Positions 44,437-57,621 of a stretch of DNA of 64,000 nucleotides are shown one piece after another. The stretch lies in contig WFMF01000002.1 of NCBI GenBank assembly GCA_011033025.1, forward strand, positions 2,192,455 to 2,256,454. The letters are read 5' to 3'. Below the pieces are notes generated by a model. The model saw nothing but the letters and a program-made list of their open reading frames with translations. It ran no database searches and was not told where the DNA came from. Every line of letters begins with the position of its first letter. Positions within the stretch are counted from its first letter, which is position 1. Origin of the DNA: Beroe forskalii (Eukaryota; Ctenophora; Nuda; Beroida; Beroidae). The translations under genes were made by a program, and so were the position numbers.

Positions 44437-47400
44437 TTGCATGTACAATATTTTCAAACACACAGCAATGCAACTCGTCTTAGGCCTCAACATTCGGACA
44501 CCGCCTATCTTTTCACACTGTGGTATACAGCTCAAGTATTGATTTGTCAGCGATGTTCCTTTGACGATGTAACTTTCGATCTCATGCATTCTGTTCGGAA
44601 TCTTACGCGTTTTAAGCAAGATGGACTTCATCAAAGACATGTGGAGAACTCTCCGGTTTCCCAACGAGGATCCACTGGCAAAGAGCCAATTCCTTCTGGC
44701 TCATTAGGTCCTGACTGTGAGCCCTGCAGTAAAACAGGAAGCAAGACGTACAGCAAAGCCTCTTCCAAGACGTTTCCTAGCGGTTCTGGCAATGAACCTA
44801 ATAAAGGCTGGAATAAGACATACAGCAAAGGTTCCCTCAGTATTTTCAGCAGTGGCTCCAGCAAGGTTTCCAGCAGATCTTCCAGCAGAAGCAGCACCTT
44901 CAGCAGAGGTTCTAATAGATCTGATGGCAGTTGGAGGAACTTCAGCAAACCGCCCATTTCATCCACCCCTACATCAGTGGAAGGTCAGATGATAACGTGG
45001 CCAGCTCAAATAACTGTCATGGAGGATGTGTCGAGATCTCTAATCACAGGTTCTCACTTTTCACCGGTTTGCAAGGTTCTGTAATCTTGTAATATATGCT
45101 TAGAGCATGGCTTGGAATGGCCTAAAATAGGGTAATGCACGCCTACAAACATCTTCAAAATAAAGTGGACAAATGAAAATAAATGAGCTGAATGATATGG
45201 CTTTAACTTTCAGCTAGTAAACCCTAGCTATACACTTTTGAAATCAACGGCAATGTTGTCTCAAATAAACGGATTTGCGATTGAAATGTGAATATAAATT
45301 GTCACTTTATAGAAAGTTTCTAGATAAGCCTTTGGCATTGTCATTGTTACCAAATATTAATCCAAAGCCATCTCAGAACTTAAGGTTCCAGACGACTGGA
45401 CTGTAACAAAGTTCAGAGCACACATCTGTGAAAACACTAAGCCCAGAATATCTTCATTCAAAGTATTGAGAGCAGATGATAGATGGCCAATATTGAAAGG
45501 ATATGAACCGGTAATTAACGAATTAAATTTATACAAACTTTTATATCAAATTTTAAGTTTAACGTCCGTTTCAACTTTTTAATTCCTGGAGTACTTATAA
45601 AAATTATCAATAATAACTTAATAAGCTACTAGGATTCTAGTCACTGGTATTTCAATTATCATTCTGAACCAAAATGGATCTTGGAACATTGATACCCATT
45701 AGAAAGATGAGTCTTAATATTATTATGATAATTATTGATTTATTCCTTAGATCTGTCATATCAGTGATTGCTGTTATTATCACCAAAGTGGCTGGGCAGT
45801 AGATATAACTGTGAAAGAAAGTTATGAGGCCAAGTGTACAGAAACACAGAGTGACTGTACAGTTAGGGGCGAGTGGCAGATTCTTGCAGCTGGTTCAAAA
45901 TTGGTAAGTTATTCTTAATTGCAAATCTGTAACTTATATATGCATCAGTGAGAAATATTAGATCATAATGGAACCATCGAAGCATTGAAGTTAATAATAA
46001 TGCGTATGATAGAAGTAACATTTCTGTTTTCAGTAAGCCATTCACAAAGTCGCGTCAGACATCTACTCTGTCAATAGACAATCGATATATACATTGTACT
46101 ATTTGTACTTTCTTTTAGACATTCTATGCTCACCAGCATCAAAAGAAGAAAGATTGTCACTGCCAATGTTGTCTACTGTAAATTTTTCGATTTTCGTTCT
46201 CACTCTGTGCTTGAATGACGAGATAAGTCTAGCTAGTACAAAATGGCATATTCTACTTTATTTTTCTCTTCAACAATGAGAAGACAATCATACCATCTGA
46301 AGACCCCACGCAAGACACATTTTATCTCATATCATTTATAGTTTAGGTATTTCATTGCTTTACAGTTTTTCGATACAGTTAGATTATAGGTATTTTTAAT
46401 TCTGCCTTAAGGTCTGTTGACAGGCCGGGAAAATAATCGACATTAGCTATTGAAGAATTGAATCATTAATAATTTTCAACGTCAGTAAAATAGGAATTAT
46501 GGAACTTCTCAAACTTTTCGTTTTTTTTAAAGTTTTGCACCATCATCAGGTACTATGTGACTATCTGTTTCAATACTTGAATAGAAAGTTATTTAACTTA
46601 TTAAACAACAAGATTTTCCTATGTGGACTCAAACAGGATAGGATACCTTTCACATACCTTGTGGCTTGTACAAATGATGTCCAGTCAGCCGTGGCCGCCA
46701 GTCCCTATTAAAAGTGTTAAAATTTGTCATTCCTCATCTGAACAGCCGATGCACATTGCTTTGCACACAGAATTTACTTCAAAAATGGCAAATAATCTCA
46801 CTACCAAGACTTCATAGGAATAACTCGGCGGCAACGGAAATAAGTTATTGGTCCTAGAAGACTGCAGTAGCCAATTATAGAGCATTAAAATGCTATTAAG
46901 TGAAAATTGAGAACAGGAGTTATGTTTAATGTAAGTGCACTGGACATTTGCACTGCTCACATGACAGTGAACCGCCTCATAAGATTCTAGCTCAGGTACA
47001 TCGAGTCGTGTGGTGGACTTCTCGTTGTTTGATATTCTGTAGGCGACTTTTCTTGTTGAATTTTAGTAAATTCCGCTAAAAGTACTTACCTTCCTTTATC
47101 AATGTATTGACACTTTATGTGTAATTTTGAGTTAGATAAGACCAGTAGTTGAACTGTCAACTGAGGAGCGGCATTTTAATATTGGCTTTACTCTCTTATA
47201 TTTTGTCAGCAGTCAGATACATACCTAATGTACAATGTACATTGTGCATTATCAACCTTTCCATCTGACTCATGGGTGCCCAAAATAATATAGTACTATA
47301 AGCATCAATATAGAAATTTTAATACATTCAATCTATTTCTCGGAAACCTTATCAAAGCTTTTTCATTTCTAGTCTCCTTCATTTGGAATAACTTATGACG

Positions 47401-50400
47401 ATAATTTCAGAGAATCGAGAACAGCATCACACAATTTTTTATAGTCTTTGACATCATGAGCATGCCTTGTCATTATCAAACACATCATTGGCATGTCGTC
47501 TTACTTGAACTATATCTTGTACCACATGGAAGGGCATTGCTCTACGCTCTATCCTGCTCTTCAAGAGACTTGATTTTAATTTTCATTCAATAAAAAGATA
47601 GTAGCTCACCCACATGTGAAGTGAATAGTAGGTACTAGTAGCATGTAACATATTTCTAAAAGAATGCCACAGTTCCAAGTGTGTTGGAACAAAAGCCCAT
47701 GAGGCTACTATAACATCACCACTGCTCCTATGTATACAGGGTGTACACAGCACTAATAGCCTTCTGAAATTACAACACACAAAACACTGTGTGTACTACT
47801 AGCCTCCATTTCATGGTGTTTGTGTGTTTTCAGCGTATTGATTGTGTGTTTATCTGTGGGCTCAAGCCTTCGTGTTGAAATGCTGTTGTACATCTTGTAT
47901 TGATAATGTTTGTTTTTAACAATTGTATCACATCACATGAAGGCACCTATTGACCAAGTTCTTATATTTGAAACTTAATTAACATCACTCTATTTGTACA
48001 GCAGGCTAAGGGCGGTGGCTCCCTCACATTTCATCAATCGTCATGTGTACAATATATATAATTGTAAAGGTACTAAACCTTTACATTGCAGCTGCTACAC
48101 TAAAACATATATGCTATGTTGTCAGCTACGTGTTTGAACTTTTGTTGAGATATATCATTATTATATACGATGATGATTATTGTTCTAACTCCTATATAAT
48201 ATAAACTGTCCTTTGTTAGCCAGCTTAGGTGTGCATAGCTTTAGGACACGAGTTATTAGTTTTCGTTTTACTCAGAGGTTATCAAAGGCTATGGAACTTA
48301 GTCATTTTGTTCTCTGTTTTTTAGTTTTTGTTAGCTCATGGCTTAAACAATACTGAGTTTGTGCAATACCAGTTTTGTGATTGTTCCGCTGATCATTTTA
48401 GTCAAAACATAGTACTTTGCAATATGGAAACTGGAAAGTGTATTTAACAACAGATCTTGCATATCTAGATGTAGCACATTAACTGAATGATTAACTACCG
48501 ACAATCGGACGATTAAAAGATAGGAGGCTTCAGTAGCAAGCAAATAGATAACAGGGGTTATCAAGAGCCTTCATCACAATTTGTAAGTTTTGATTGAACC
48601 CTGAAACCTAATTTTCAGTTCAAACTGCGAGTGCCTCAATATATATCTAATTGTGGGCAAGAAATTATTAACCAGCTGAAAGAAGTGAATAAGGAATACT
48701 ATTTAGCAGAAAAATTTCCCATTGCCCACTGCCCAGGTACTATACCTACCATAAAAGCATCATGCAATAACAATACTTATCATCTCCAGAGTGGACGCAG
48801 TGGTTCTGTAATCAGAAGGTGCTCCACTGCAAGTGAGCGAACTGTCCTCAGTCTCAGCCAGATCAAGAATACCCTCAGTGATGTCTTCTACAAGGTTTTC
48901 TACCTGCAGAGGAACTCACTGACCTGTCAGCTTGATGCAGCCATCAGGAACAGCTTGGAGGATTGCTTGATCTCATTGAACTTTTGGTGTGAGTTGAGTC
49001 TTTGTTTCACCCATAATAATATGCACTTATTTATGCATTTACGTCTATGTAATGAAATATAAATAGGTATGTCAAGTAAGCTGGTATGAAACACAAGAAT
49101 TTTTGGTTTTGAAGTTCGTAGTAGTATATGTGACTCTAATCTTTTGAAATTTATAGTAAGCTTGCCCTGAACTTTATTCACATCATATTAAAATGAATGA
49201 TTTTCAGTGAAGGAAAACAGAGTGTCAGATGCTCTGCAGGATGAGGAAATTGATAATCTTGCAACATACATCAGGTCAGTCTACTGGCTTTCTCAAAGGT
49301 CAAAAAATCCAGTCTTTTTAACATGAACTCTGAATCTGTTTTATTGCCAAAAATGAATGTGAAGACACATGCAAACTGCAAACAAGTGTTGAATTTATTC
49401 GCTCGTGATAAAATCTCCATGCATATTATGCATCATAATCATGCATGGACTTATTGTTTCATGAATTGAAAATCAGTACCTGATTGCTTATTTGATACAG
49501 CGTTTTCTGAAACTACTAGCTGACTATTCTTCATTTCACCAGTTTTATAAGCCAGTCTTAAAAGTTCATCACTGTTTTGAGCCCATAATTTGAAAATGCA
49601 AAGTACATTGTACAACATCCCACTACATAGTTATTTTACTTCAGGTCAGTATCAGAGGCAAGTGAGCACAATTTAGTGGACACTGAAGAATTCGTTAAAT
49701 ACCTCTCTCAGATACTCAACCTAGTGCAAAAACTTCTCAACATATCTGAGAATCGAGGTTGGTCTCCTGATATTTTCTCACTTCTCTTCCCATTAGGTAG
49801 TTTTGTACTTTTTCTCTTGTACTCTGAGAATCAAGGTTTTCTTACTCCTCTTGGCTTACCTTGGACCTTGGTAGTTTGGGATTTAATTGCCTTAAACAAG
49901 GGGTCAATTTTTGGGTGAACTTTGATTCAGTCGCATATGATAAATATCGCAGAGCTATGATTCATGATTGAGAATGAATTTATTTTATATTTCAGTCAAG
50001 TCAAAGGACGATTTCGACATTCCTGACTCTGCCGAATCAACAAAACCACTTCTACTAGAGCAAAGTGAGAACAGATTGATAGATGAGAATAACGACAACT
50101 TCGGGGATTCTCAGACTGGTTATTATGAGTGTGATTCAACGAATATATTAGATGATTTTGACAACTTTTTATCAGCAGAAGTTGATGGTGATGAGTTTGA
50201 GGATGATGATTATCACAATCCAATTAAACCTTCAAATATTGGCTCTGTGAAGAAAAAAAGTAGACACAAGAAACATGACTCGGATTGCACAATAATTGAT
50301 ACATACCTTCAAGATCTGGAGCCATTAGAGGATTTAAACAAAAAGGAAAGTCGTGAATCAAAGTGCATTCCAGATAATCAAAATGATGAAGACATAGTTG

Positions 50401-51902
50401 ATTTGGATCAGGATCCTCTAAGCAGCACTCCAAATGAGTCTTCACATGGACAGGAAATGAAAACAAACACAGGAAAGGATACAGAAAAGGGTAAAACAGA
50501 GTCTCGTCTATTTTCAGATTTTGTTACATTTATAAGAATGAACAGTGTCCGGTTCAAGAAGAGCCTCAACAAGGACAGTGATATTGATCATGCCCCTAAG
50601 AAAGATAAAGATATAGATGAAGTGTGTGGTGGTGAAGCTTCTGATGCTAAGGAAAATTTAAGTCCAGCCGATTTCTGTGAAATTCCTGAAAGTGAAATAA
50701 CACGATTTGGTTTTGAAGAAATGTGTAAGCCTGCACATGGAATGCTACGAAAATCTGGTTCAGGTCCAATAACTTTTCACAGAACAACAACAGAAGCAAT
50801 GTTAGAACCTAACTGTGACTTGGATAAGAATCAAACGTTCCCAAGAAGAACAAATTCAAAATTTGACACAGTTGACAGTGGCTTTGAGAGTTGCAATAGT
50901 TCCATATTTCATACCAGAGAAAAGAACAAAAGGAAAAAGATAACTCCTTTACAGCTCAAAGTAAAGGGCCAAGATGAGCAAGAATGCATTGATGCAGATG
51001 ATTTCCGTTTTCGTGAGATGGAAAGCCCTACTTCTGTCATTTCGATTGAAGCTATATTACCAGCACTGGCTGATGTTTCAGACGATGACATTGAAGAAAA
51101 ACCTCAGATGTTTTTTGGAAGGTTCCAGGGAAAAGAAAAACTAAACCTGAAGACTGAGAGGGATATCTATCAAACACAAGCACAGTTCATAGATTTCAGT
51201 GATAGTGATGAAGAAGAGCGTTTACATGAAACATGTGATAGTCAAGGAAGAAAAAATAAACTCATAATTTCAACATCCAGATCCAGTTCTTCTGGGTCAA
51301 GTGCTTCAAAGGACGAAATTCATCGAATCTTATCAGGAAAACAAAACTTATTAGAATCAGCTGATGATAAGGAAATGGAGATTATCATTTCTCCATTTCC
51401 TGGTGATGGTGAAAACCTTCAGACTCTTATATCTGGGAGTGTTGATTCAGTAGAAATGGTCTGTGACAATAACTCAGAAAATCCTGAACAGAAAATTATG
51501 ACTGGTAAGATCTTCTTATGGACACCAGATTTTAAAAGAAAAATCAAAAAAGTTTTTTTGCATCATCAGAGATCAGGTCAGATAACACCAGAGGGCTCAG
51601 TCAAACTGTTGAATGAAGATGGGAGATGGTCTTTGTGTGCACCATCTCATGGATCACGAGATCCAAAAACAGCTATATATTTAACTGTGGAGACAGATAC
51701 TGAGCGATCTGAATCAGTATCAACAACTGCAACATCACCAATGTATGATGATGATGGTGAGAAAAAGTTTAGTTCTCAAGAGGAGTTATATTTCAATATC
51801 AGAGAACAGATGAAGTCTTTAGATCAGGATATCAGCCATACTCCAAACCAAGATGACCTTCCCTATATTGTTATTGATTATATGAATCATGATAGAATCT
51901 AA
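44437..51902 (+). CDS. Unidentified seven-exon gene with a long acidic Ser-rich C-terminus
   Basis: Exons 44437 (or earlier) to 44983, 45377-45510, 45751-45903, 48619-48988, 49208-49274, 49645-49757, 49996-51902 (stop TAA). Every junction keeps one frame, strong evidence for a real gene. Exon 1 is Ser/Arg/Lys-rich (SSGSSKVSSRSSSRSS); exons 2-3 are cysteine-containing (HICENTKPRISS, ICHISDCCYYHQSGW); exon 4 has AHCPGTIPTIKASCNNN and then helical sequence; exons 5-6 are helical (EEFVKYLSQILNLVQKLLNI), reminiscent of adhesion-GPCR GAIN helices. The 635-codon last exon is disordered, acidic and Ser-rich (DDFDNFLSAEVDGDEFEDDD). No signal peptide or membrane helix is seen, so a GPCR identity is not supported. 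The true start may lie upstream. Function unknown. The 48.6 kb exon follows a 2.7-kb intron. Confidence 0.75.
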
Positions 51903-52959
51903 CATTCAGACAATCAATATTTGCTGAACACACACAACCTGGAGCTTAAGCCTCTGCATTTTACTATAAATACTCTTATTTGAAATTTCATGTCTATTAA
52001 TTATATTTCTTGAGAATTACATGTGTACTTAGTGACTCTTGAAATAATATTACATGTGGTTAGATATTTATAGAAATTAATTTCATGTGATAATTTCTGA
52101 ATTAAAGAGAATGATAGTTTCAATTGTTTCAATTCCTATAAGACTTATGTAGAATGTAGATCCATAACATCAGAGGTGAATCATGATTACATAGCCATGA
52201 TTCCATAATATTCTCCTCAAGAGAGGGGGGTTTGGCTTTGATTACCTTTGATTACAAGGGGGAGGGAGGGGGTTGAAATTGGCCGAAAATTGATTATGTA
52301 ATATGTGAACAATCCCTTATTGTTATAGAAAAAACATGCAGAATACATTGAGCAATATGAAAAATAATATATGCTGGGTTTGCAACAACAGCAGTGGAGC
52401 ACCCTCTTACAATCAGATGTTAAATGCATAGCTATCAAGATGAAAAGAAGTCCAGAAGATATTATTTTGGTAGGGGCTGTACAGTCTCCATAAAGGATGC
52501 CTAGAAAATTTCGCCCATTCAAGACTGATTCCCCCCATGCAATCCAAAGAACCTTCCCTCTCAACCAGACACTTGAATTTTCTAAAACAAACTCAAAAAA
52601 GAAAAAAAACTGTGGAATCACTTGTGACAATCCTTCATGCATGGTTCCTTACTTGTTAAGACCAGTACTTATCAAGTATAGGGGGGGGGGATTTAGCTCT
52701 CAAAAACCATGGCAATGGGCACAATTGTTGTTGTTGCATTAGACCAGAAACCTATTTGTCTTTGGTCTGACTGCTATGTGTGCCCCTAAAATAAACTTAA
52801 TAATTGAAATTTTGAATTGAGTAATGTATAATTTAATTACAACAGCATTAACAGGCAAAAAATTTATGGCTTTACATTTGAATTTTGAATCTGCCTCTAT
52901 CAATAATTTGGTCATGTATCATTTTATAAGAAGTCACAAATGCCTGCCACCGAGAGTTA
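51903..52959. other. 3' flank of the plus-strand gene
   Basis: AT-rich 3' UTR-like sequence, then repeats including G homopolymers near 52681. No gene. Confidence 0.5.
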
Positions 52960-52964
52960 TCACA

Positions 52965-53275
52965 GAAGAGGTATTGCAGAAGATTCCTTGTGACCAGGAA
53001 GATTCCCTGTTTCTGTGGAGGATTCCTTGTGCCTGGGGAGAATTCCTGTGACTGAAGACTTTGAAGAATTCCTGTGATTGGGAAGATTCCCTGCAACTGT
53101 GGAGATTTCCAGAGACTAGAAAAATCTCCTGTCACTGGGAAGATTTCCTCTGACTGGGAAAATTACCTGTGACTGAGAAGATTCCCTGCTACAGAGATGG
53201 TTCCTTTGGACTACAAAGATTCCTTGTGACTTGGAAGATTTTCTTTGACTGGGAAGATTTCCTAGGATTAGGAAG
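52965..53275. repeat. GGAAGATTCCCTGTGACTG minisatellite
   Basis: About fifteen degenerate units of 18-27 bp, each with AAGATT(C/T)CCTG(T/C)GACT. Similar motifs reappear at 53950-54010, inside the element described next. Non-coding. Confidence 0.85.
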
Positions 53276-53302
53276 ATAATAAAAATTTAGACTTTTATAT
53301 TA

Positions 53303-54299
53303 TGGTGGCACATCAATACACAGCTGTGTGACATAAAATAATTAATAATAATAATAATAATATATTTGAATTAAAAAGAAATCTTTCTTCAAGACATCAA
53401 TCTGCAAGACTTTTCTCCAACTCCGTACTTGAACACCAACATGATTTCTTTAGGAAATGCAATGTTGAGAGCAGCAGGATCTAAGTGAGTCACACCAAGA
53501 TGAGAGGTGTGCAGGCATCTTCAGTCCAATACCTACCTCAGCTTTTGGGGTGTTTAAATTGCAAGAGCTTTTTATGAGGTAGCCCCCCCCCCAGCAGTCA
53601 CCCCCTGGTACCAGGGTATAGCACCATCAAATGCAGTGACCACCTGCCTGAATGAAACTGAAACTTGCTCTTTGGTCTTTGATTGTACTCCAAGCATCAA
53701 GAATAATAATAAGTGCAATTTATGTTTGAAGTGATTGATCATTTCAGTGAAACACATGAGTGCAATTTATACATGACAATTAAGCTTCAAGCCTATACTC
53801 AGCAGTGTTCAATAACTTAAACAACTGATACTTAGATTTCTAAAAAATGCTATGGAAAGATAAGATCCTAAAAAATTAATTCGTTGTAAAAATAGATAAG
53901 GAAAAGCAATGGATAAATTAATCCAGGTCACTCTCTGTTACTCTATGACTAGAAAAATTCCCTATGAATAGGAAGATTTCTGAGACTAGAAATATTTCCT
54001 TCTGAATAAAAAGATTTCTAGCAAATACTTGCTGCGACTACATTAGAATACACAGGATAATTGTTGTCATCTCTGATCTCAAAGGTTGTAACTGAGTAAC
54101 TGACTAGATAAACTCAAATATAATGGTCAAGTCTTGCAGATTGATGTCTTGAAGAAAGATTTCTTTTTAATCCAAATATAAAGTCTTGCAGATTGATGTC
54201 TTGAAGAATGTTTTCTTTTTAATTCAAATAAAGGTCAAGATAATTATCTTAATAATAATTTCGTAAGCGCACGTGAATTATGTTTGTCTGTGCCACCGT
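53303..54299. mobile_element. TIR element of about 1 kb without transposase
   Basis: Outer ends GGTGGCACA and its complement TGTGCCACC are inverted. Inside them, TTAAAAAGAAATCTTTCTTC plus AAGACATCAATCTGCAAGAC (53374-53411) is repeated in reverse complement at about 54133-54172, with a further copy at 54181-54225. No transposase frame; no target duplication identified. Confidence 0.75.
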
Positions 54300-54519
54300 A
54301 TACAATTAAATTTGACCTTGCCAGGAAAATATCAAGGGAAACGAAGGCTTAACTGGGCTAAGTCGCGCCGTTGCTATGGATACAGGTATTCTGCACATGC
54401 AGATTTTGATCAGTTCTATGCGAGTACTTTCTGATACGTTGTTGACTGCATTGTAGCGATTGAAAGAATGTCAATGCAGGTCTTGCATTTGAAATTCAAG
54501 ATATGAAAATAGAGAACGG

Positions 54520-54960
54520 GTATGGTTGGCATCGTGGTGGCTATCTCCAATAGCATCTCATCATAAATTTATGGCAGAGGTCGGTCTATTTGAATCAATG
54601 CTGAGTTTATGACAATGATTTTTACGGAAAAATGCAAATGACCAAGAATTTAGAGCATTTCAAGATTAGCCAAAAGCAAAATCAAATTGAATCGGATTTG
54701 GGCATAACACATTGCGAATCCGGAAGACTGTTCATGGCGTAGCTCAAAGTTCAGTATGAGTACGATACTCGGTTTTAATTTTCAGATTTAACTTCATCAT
54801 GCAATCGAAAATTATAAACAAAACTTGCACTGTTCAGCATTACTAAAAGTAACCAACGGATTATCGTTAATTTTGCTCCTTCATAAATGTTTTCGTGAGC
54901 TTACTTCTTGGTTCTGTATCATCAAGCTATCAAGCAGACCCAACGGGCCTGCTAGTTTAA
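54520..54960. repeat. Dispersed repeat ending AACGGGCCTGCTAGTT, copy 2
   Basis: Partner of 17860-18395; shares TGGCAGAGGTCGGT and the terminal CCAACGGGCCTGCTAGTT, in the same orientation. Confidence 0.6.
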
Positions 54961-55170
54961 TATAAAGATAAAGATAAACCTTTTTGCTTTACAGCAACAC
55001 GGTTCCACAACAAACTCTTCACAAAACTACATCGCTCATATATTGTAGACCAATAAGTTCCAATTAGTGTTCCTCACTTCATAGATTTTTTCCACCCAAC
55101 TCTTCTCATCCAGAACTTTCACTGCTATCTGGGGTTCCCCTAACCAGGGGTGCCGCGCCGCGCACTCCGT

Positions 55171-55623
55171 GCGCGAAACCAGGGCGCTGGTTAGGGCAAA
55201 TCTGGGGCTGTGTTAAGAAACACACTTGGTATGTACAAAAATTTGACACAATTGCTGCTCAGACTGAACAAACCTCTCAGCTTCAGTTCCTTGTTTAGCA
55301 TGCCATTCAGCAAGGACATCCACTGTGCTCGCCAGGCTAGGCACATATCTGAACAACCATAGTGACAAATGTTGGCTTTATACCTCAAGGATAATGAAGA
55401 TTGAAGACATTGCATTTCCTTGTTTGACATTTGATGTGCTGGTTAGGGGAAATAGACACTGTTGTTCTGTGGAAGCACATGCACACTGGACACTGTGTAA
55501 CACAAACAGTGGTCTACGTGTTAAGCAAGGCCAAGGGTTGTCCATCAATTATGGCCCCTTTGTACTTTTGTAGAAATGTGGATGTTCTGATTTGCCCTTA
55601 GCACCAGGACCCTGGTTTCGCGC
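55171..55623. mobile_element. TIR element with GCGCGAAACCAGGG ends
   Basis: About 450 bp. Left end GCGCGAAACCAGGGCGCTGG then TTAGGGCAAATC; the right end is its imperfect inverted copy (GATTTGCCCTTAGCACCAGG then ACCCTGGTTTCGCGC). CCTAACCAGG phrases continue to 55830, so it is part of a larger GC-rich composite. Confidence 0.75.
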
Positions 55624-57621
55624 ACCAAGGTCCATCAATTTATATTAATTTATATGGCCATTTGTATCAATTTGGCTGCATCAGCAAAGCCGGGCCATTG
55701 TCTTGCGCTGTAGGAGTGTAGGACCTATTTTGAAAAAAAAAGCACGCACTTGCCCTAACCAGGGCAAGCGCGCTCTGGTTACGCGCGACTCATGCGCGGC
55801 GCCCCTGGTTAGGGGAAGGCGCGCGAACAAGCAGCTGAACACAGCATGTGGCAAGTTGCCAGACGTTGCCTGGCCCCTGCGCGCCCCGAAAAAATATGAG
55901 GCAGGCAACGTCTGTCAAGTGGCAAGCGCGGGTATGTCTCCCATGTAAACGGGGCTGAGTGACATGACGTCACAGATCTAAAAGTCAATTTTTCTGTATC
56001 CTAAACCTAACCATAGCCCTAACCAAAACCCGGACCTTAATCCTAACCGTAACCCTAACAAATCCTAACCCTAACCAGAACCCTAGCCCTTAAAGCGCTA
56101 GGTGCGCTTAATTATATTTTTCTGAGTGCAGACGTCATTGTCATAAATAATGAAGGCCCCCGTTTACATGGGAGACTGACCCAAGCGCGGCGTGCAAACA
56201 CATCTATGCGGGCTAAGGAAATCATATCAGTTAGGACCAAAAGTTCTGCGCGCATTACGCCATTACTTCATGTTACGGAGCCTAAGAGCCTGATTTTGCG
56301 CGCGCGCCTCTTTTAAATTGAATGTGTTATCTTAAATGTAAAATACTGGAAGTTGAAACTAAAAACAACTATATGTGATGAAATTGAAAATATGCATGTG
56401 AATCACACCTGTTTTCATCTATCATTTTATCAATATCATCATTCATTACCAGCAATTGCAATATAAATATCATTTTTGCATAATTATGCATATTATCTTA
56501 ATCATTTACAAATACAATTACTTACATTATACAATTACAAACTGACCAACTTCATTATAACATTGAAGCATTAACAAAGTTAGTAGTTAGTTTAAAGTTA
56601 CTTAACTCTTCATTTACTTCTGCATCATTTCAAATATCTTATCTTTGTTCAAATTCAAAAGCAAACCTATCAACTCAAGTTTAGAAACTGCAGCAATAAA
56701 ATTGTCTCTGTGATCTGGATTATGAAGTCACACATTTAAAAAAGTGTCAGCACATCTATCTAATCTAAATCTAATTAATCAAATGAATTATTAGTTGGAT
56801 TTCAAACTATTAATTACAAATACAACTACGAATACATCACATTTAATTTTCATGGCTGCAAAATTTGGGCTTCAAAAAGTCGAAAAAATACTTCCAATAT
56901 CTTTCTGAAAGTCAATATCATGATAATGTTATGAAGAAAGCCGTCTATTGTCATGGACAGCTTTCTTCATTCTTGTTCCCGATATTAGGTGGATAAGAAA
57001 GTCACCTTTGAGGGGCACTCCCAAAAATATCGCTCAATAATCATAAAATCTAAAAAGTTTTCGATTTCTTAGATCTAAAAATATCAACAATACAATTATG
57101 TATAACTATATTGCTTACCCCAATGAACAATCCTTTCATCAGAATTCTGACGAGAAAATTGAATTCATCTTTGATGGTAATGGTTTGTGGAAACTTCTAA
57201 ATAATCTTCGATGCAAATATCAAAGGGGCCATCCATAAACTTAAAAAGGATGTCTGCAAAGTTTCGGCCTTATGATTATACTTATAGACCCCTCCAACAC
57301 CCGTGGCCGCAATCAGAAAACCTCCTTTCCCCAGACGTCCACAATTTCTTGATTCTAAAACTGTGAAATTCCAAGTTGTCAAAATACCGATAAATCCACC
57401 AAAGCTTCCAAAAATGTGGACAGATGCATTTGACCAAGTACCCACTCCCACTTTGTCCACATTCCACAAAGGCAAGCTTCTGCATTGACCAGACTACCCC
57501 TCCCCTCATTGCGGACATCCTTAATGGAAGGCGATCAATCTTATCTCCAATTATGGTAGCATCAAAATTTATACATCTTCTGACCATCTAATTTGATATA
57601 AATCCCCTGAAAGAGCCCCCC
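55624..57621. other. Repeat-rich spacer downstream of Piezo
   Basis: GC-rich repeats related to 9.4-10.8 kb (GCCAGACGTTGCCTGGCCCC, CTATGCGGGCTAAGG) to about 56310, then AT-rich sequence. Open frames at 57197-57587 show no family resemblance. Confidence 0.5.
55937..56175. mobile_element. TIR element carrying TTAGGG-like repeats, copy 2
   Basis: About 239 bp, ends TCTCCCATGTAAACGG and CCGTTTACATGGGAGA, interior CCCTAACC-type array. Same element as 10168-10404, inverted relative to it: TAGCGCTTTAAGG-type sequence, the TTAGGG-like block and the ATACAGAAAAATTGAC block occur in mirrored order. Confidence 0.9.

Noticed and set aside
44631..44966. Leucine-rich 111-residue frame on the minus strand
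   Set aside because: Antisense to the Ser-rich first exon of the plus-strand gene, whose frame and donor fit the next exon.
49645..49757. Adhesion GPCR GAIN domain
   Set aside because: The helices are reminiscent, but no GPS cysteines, tethered agonist or seven membrane helices follow.
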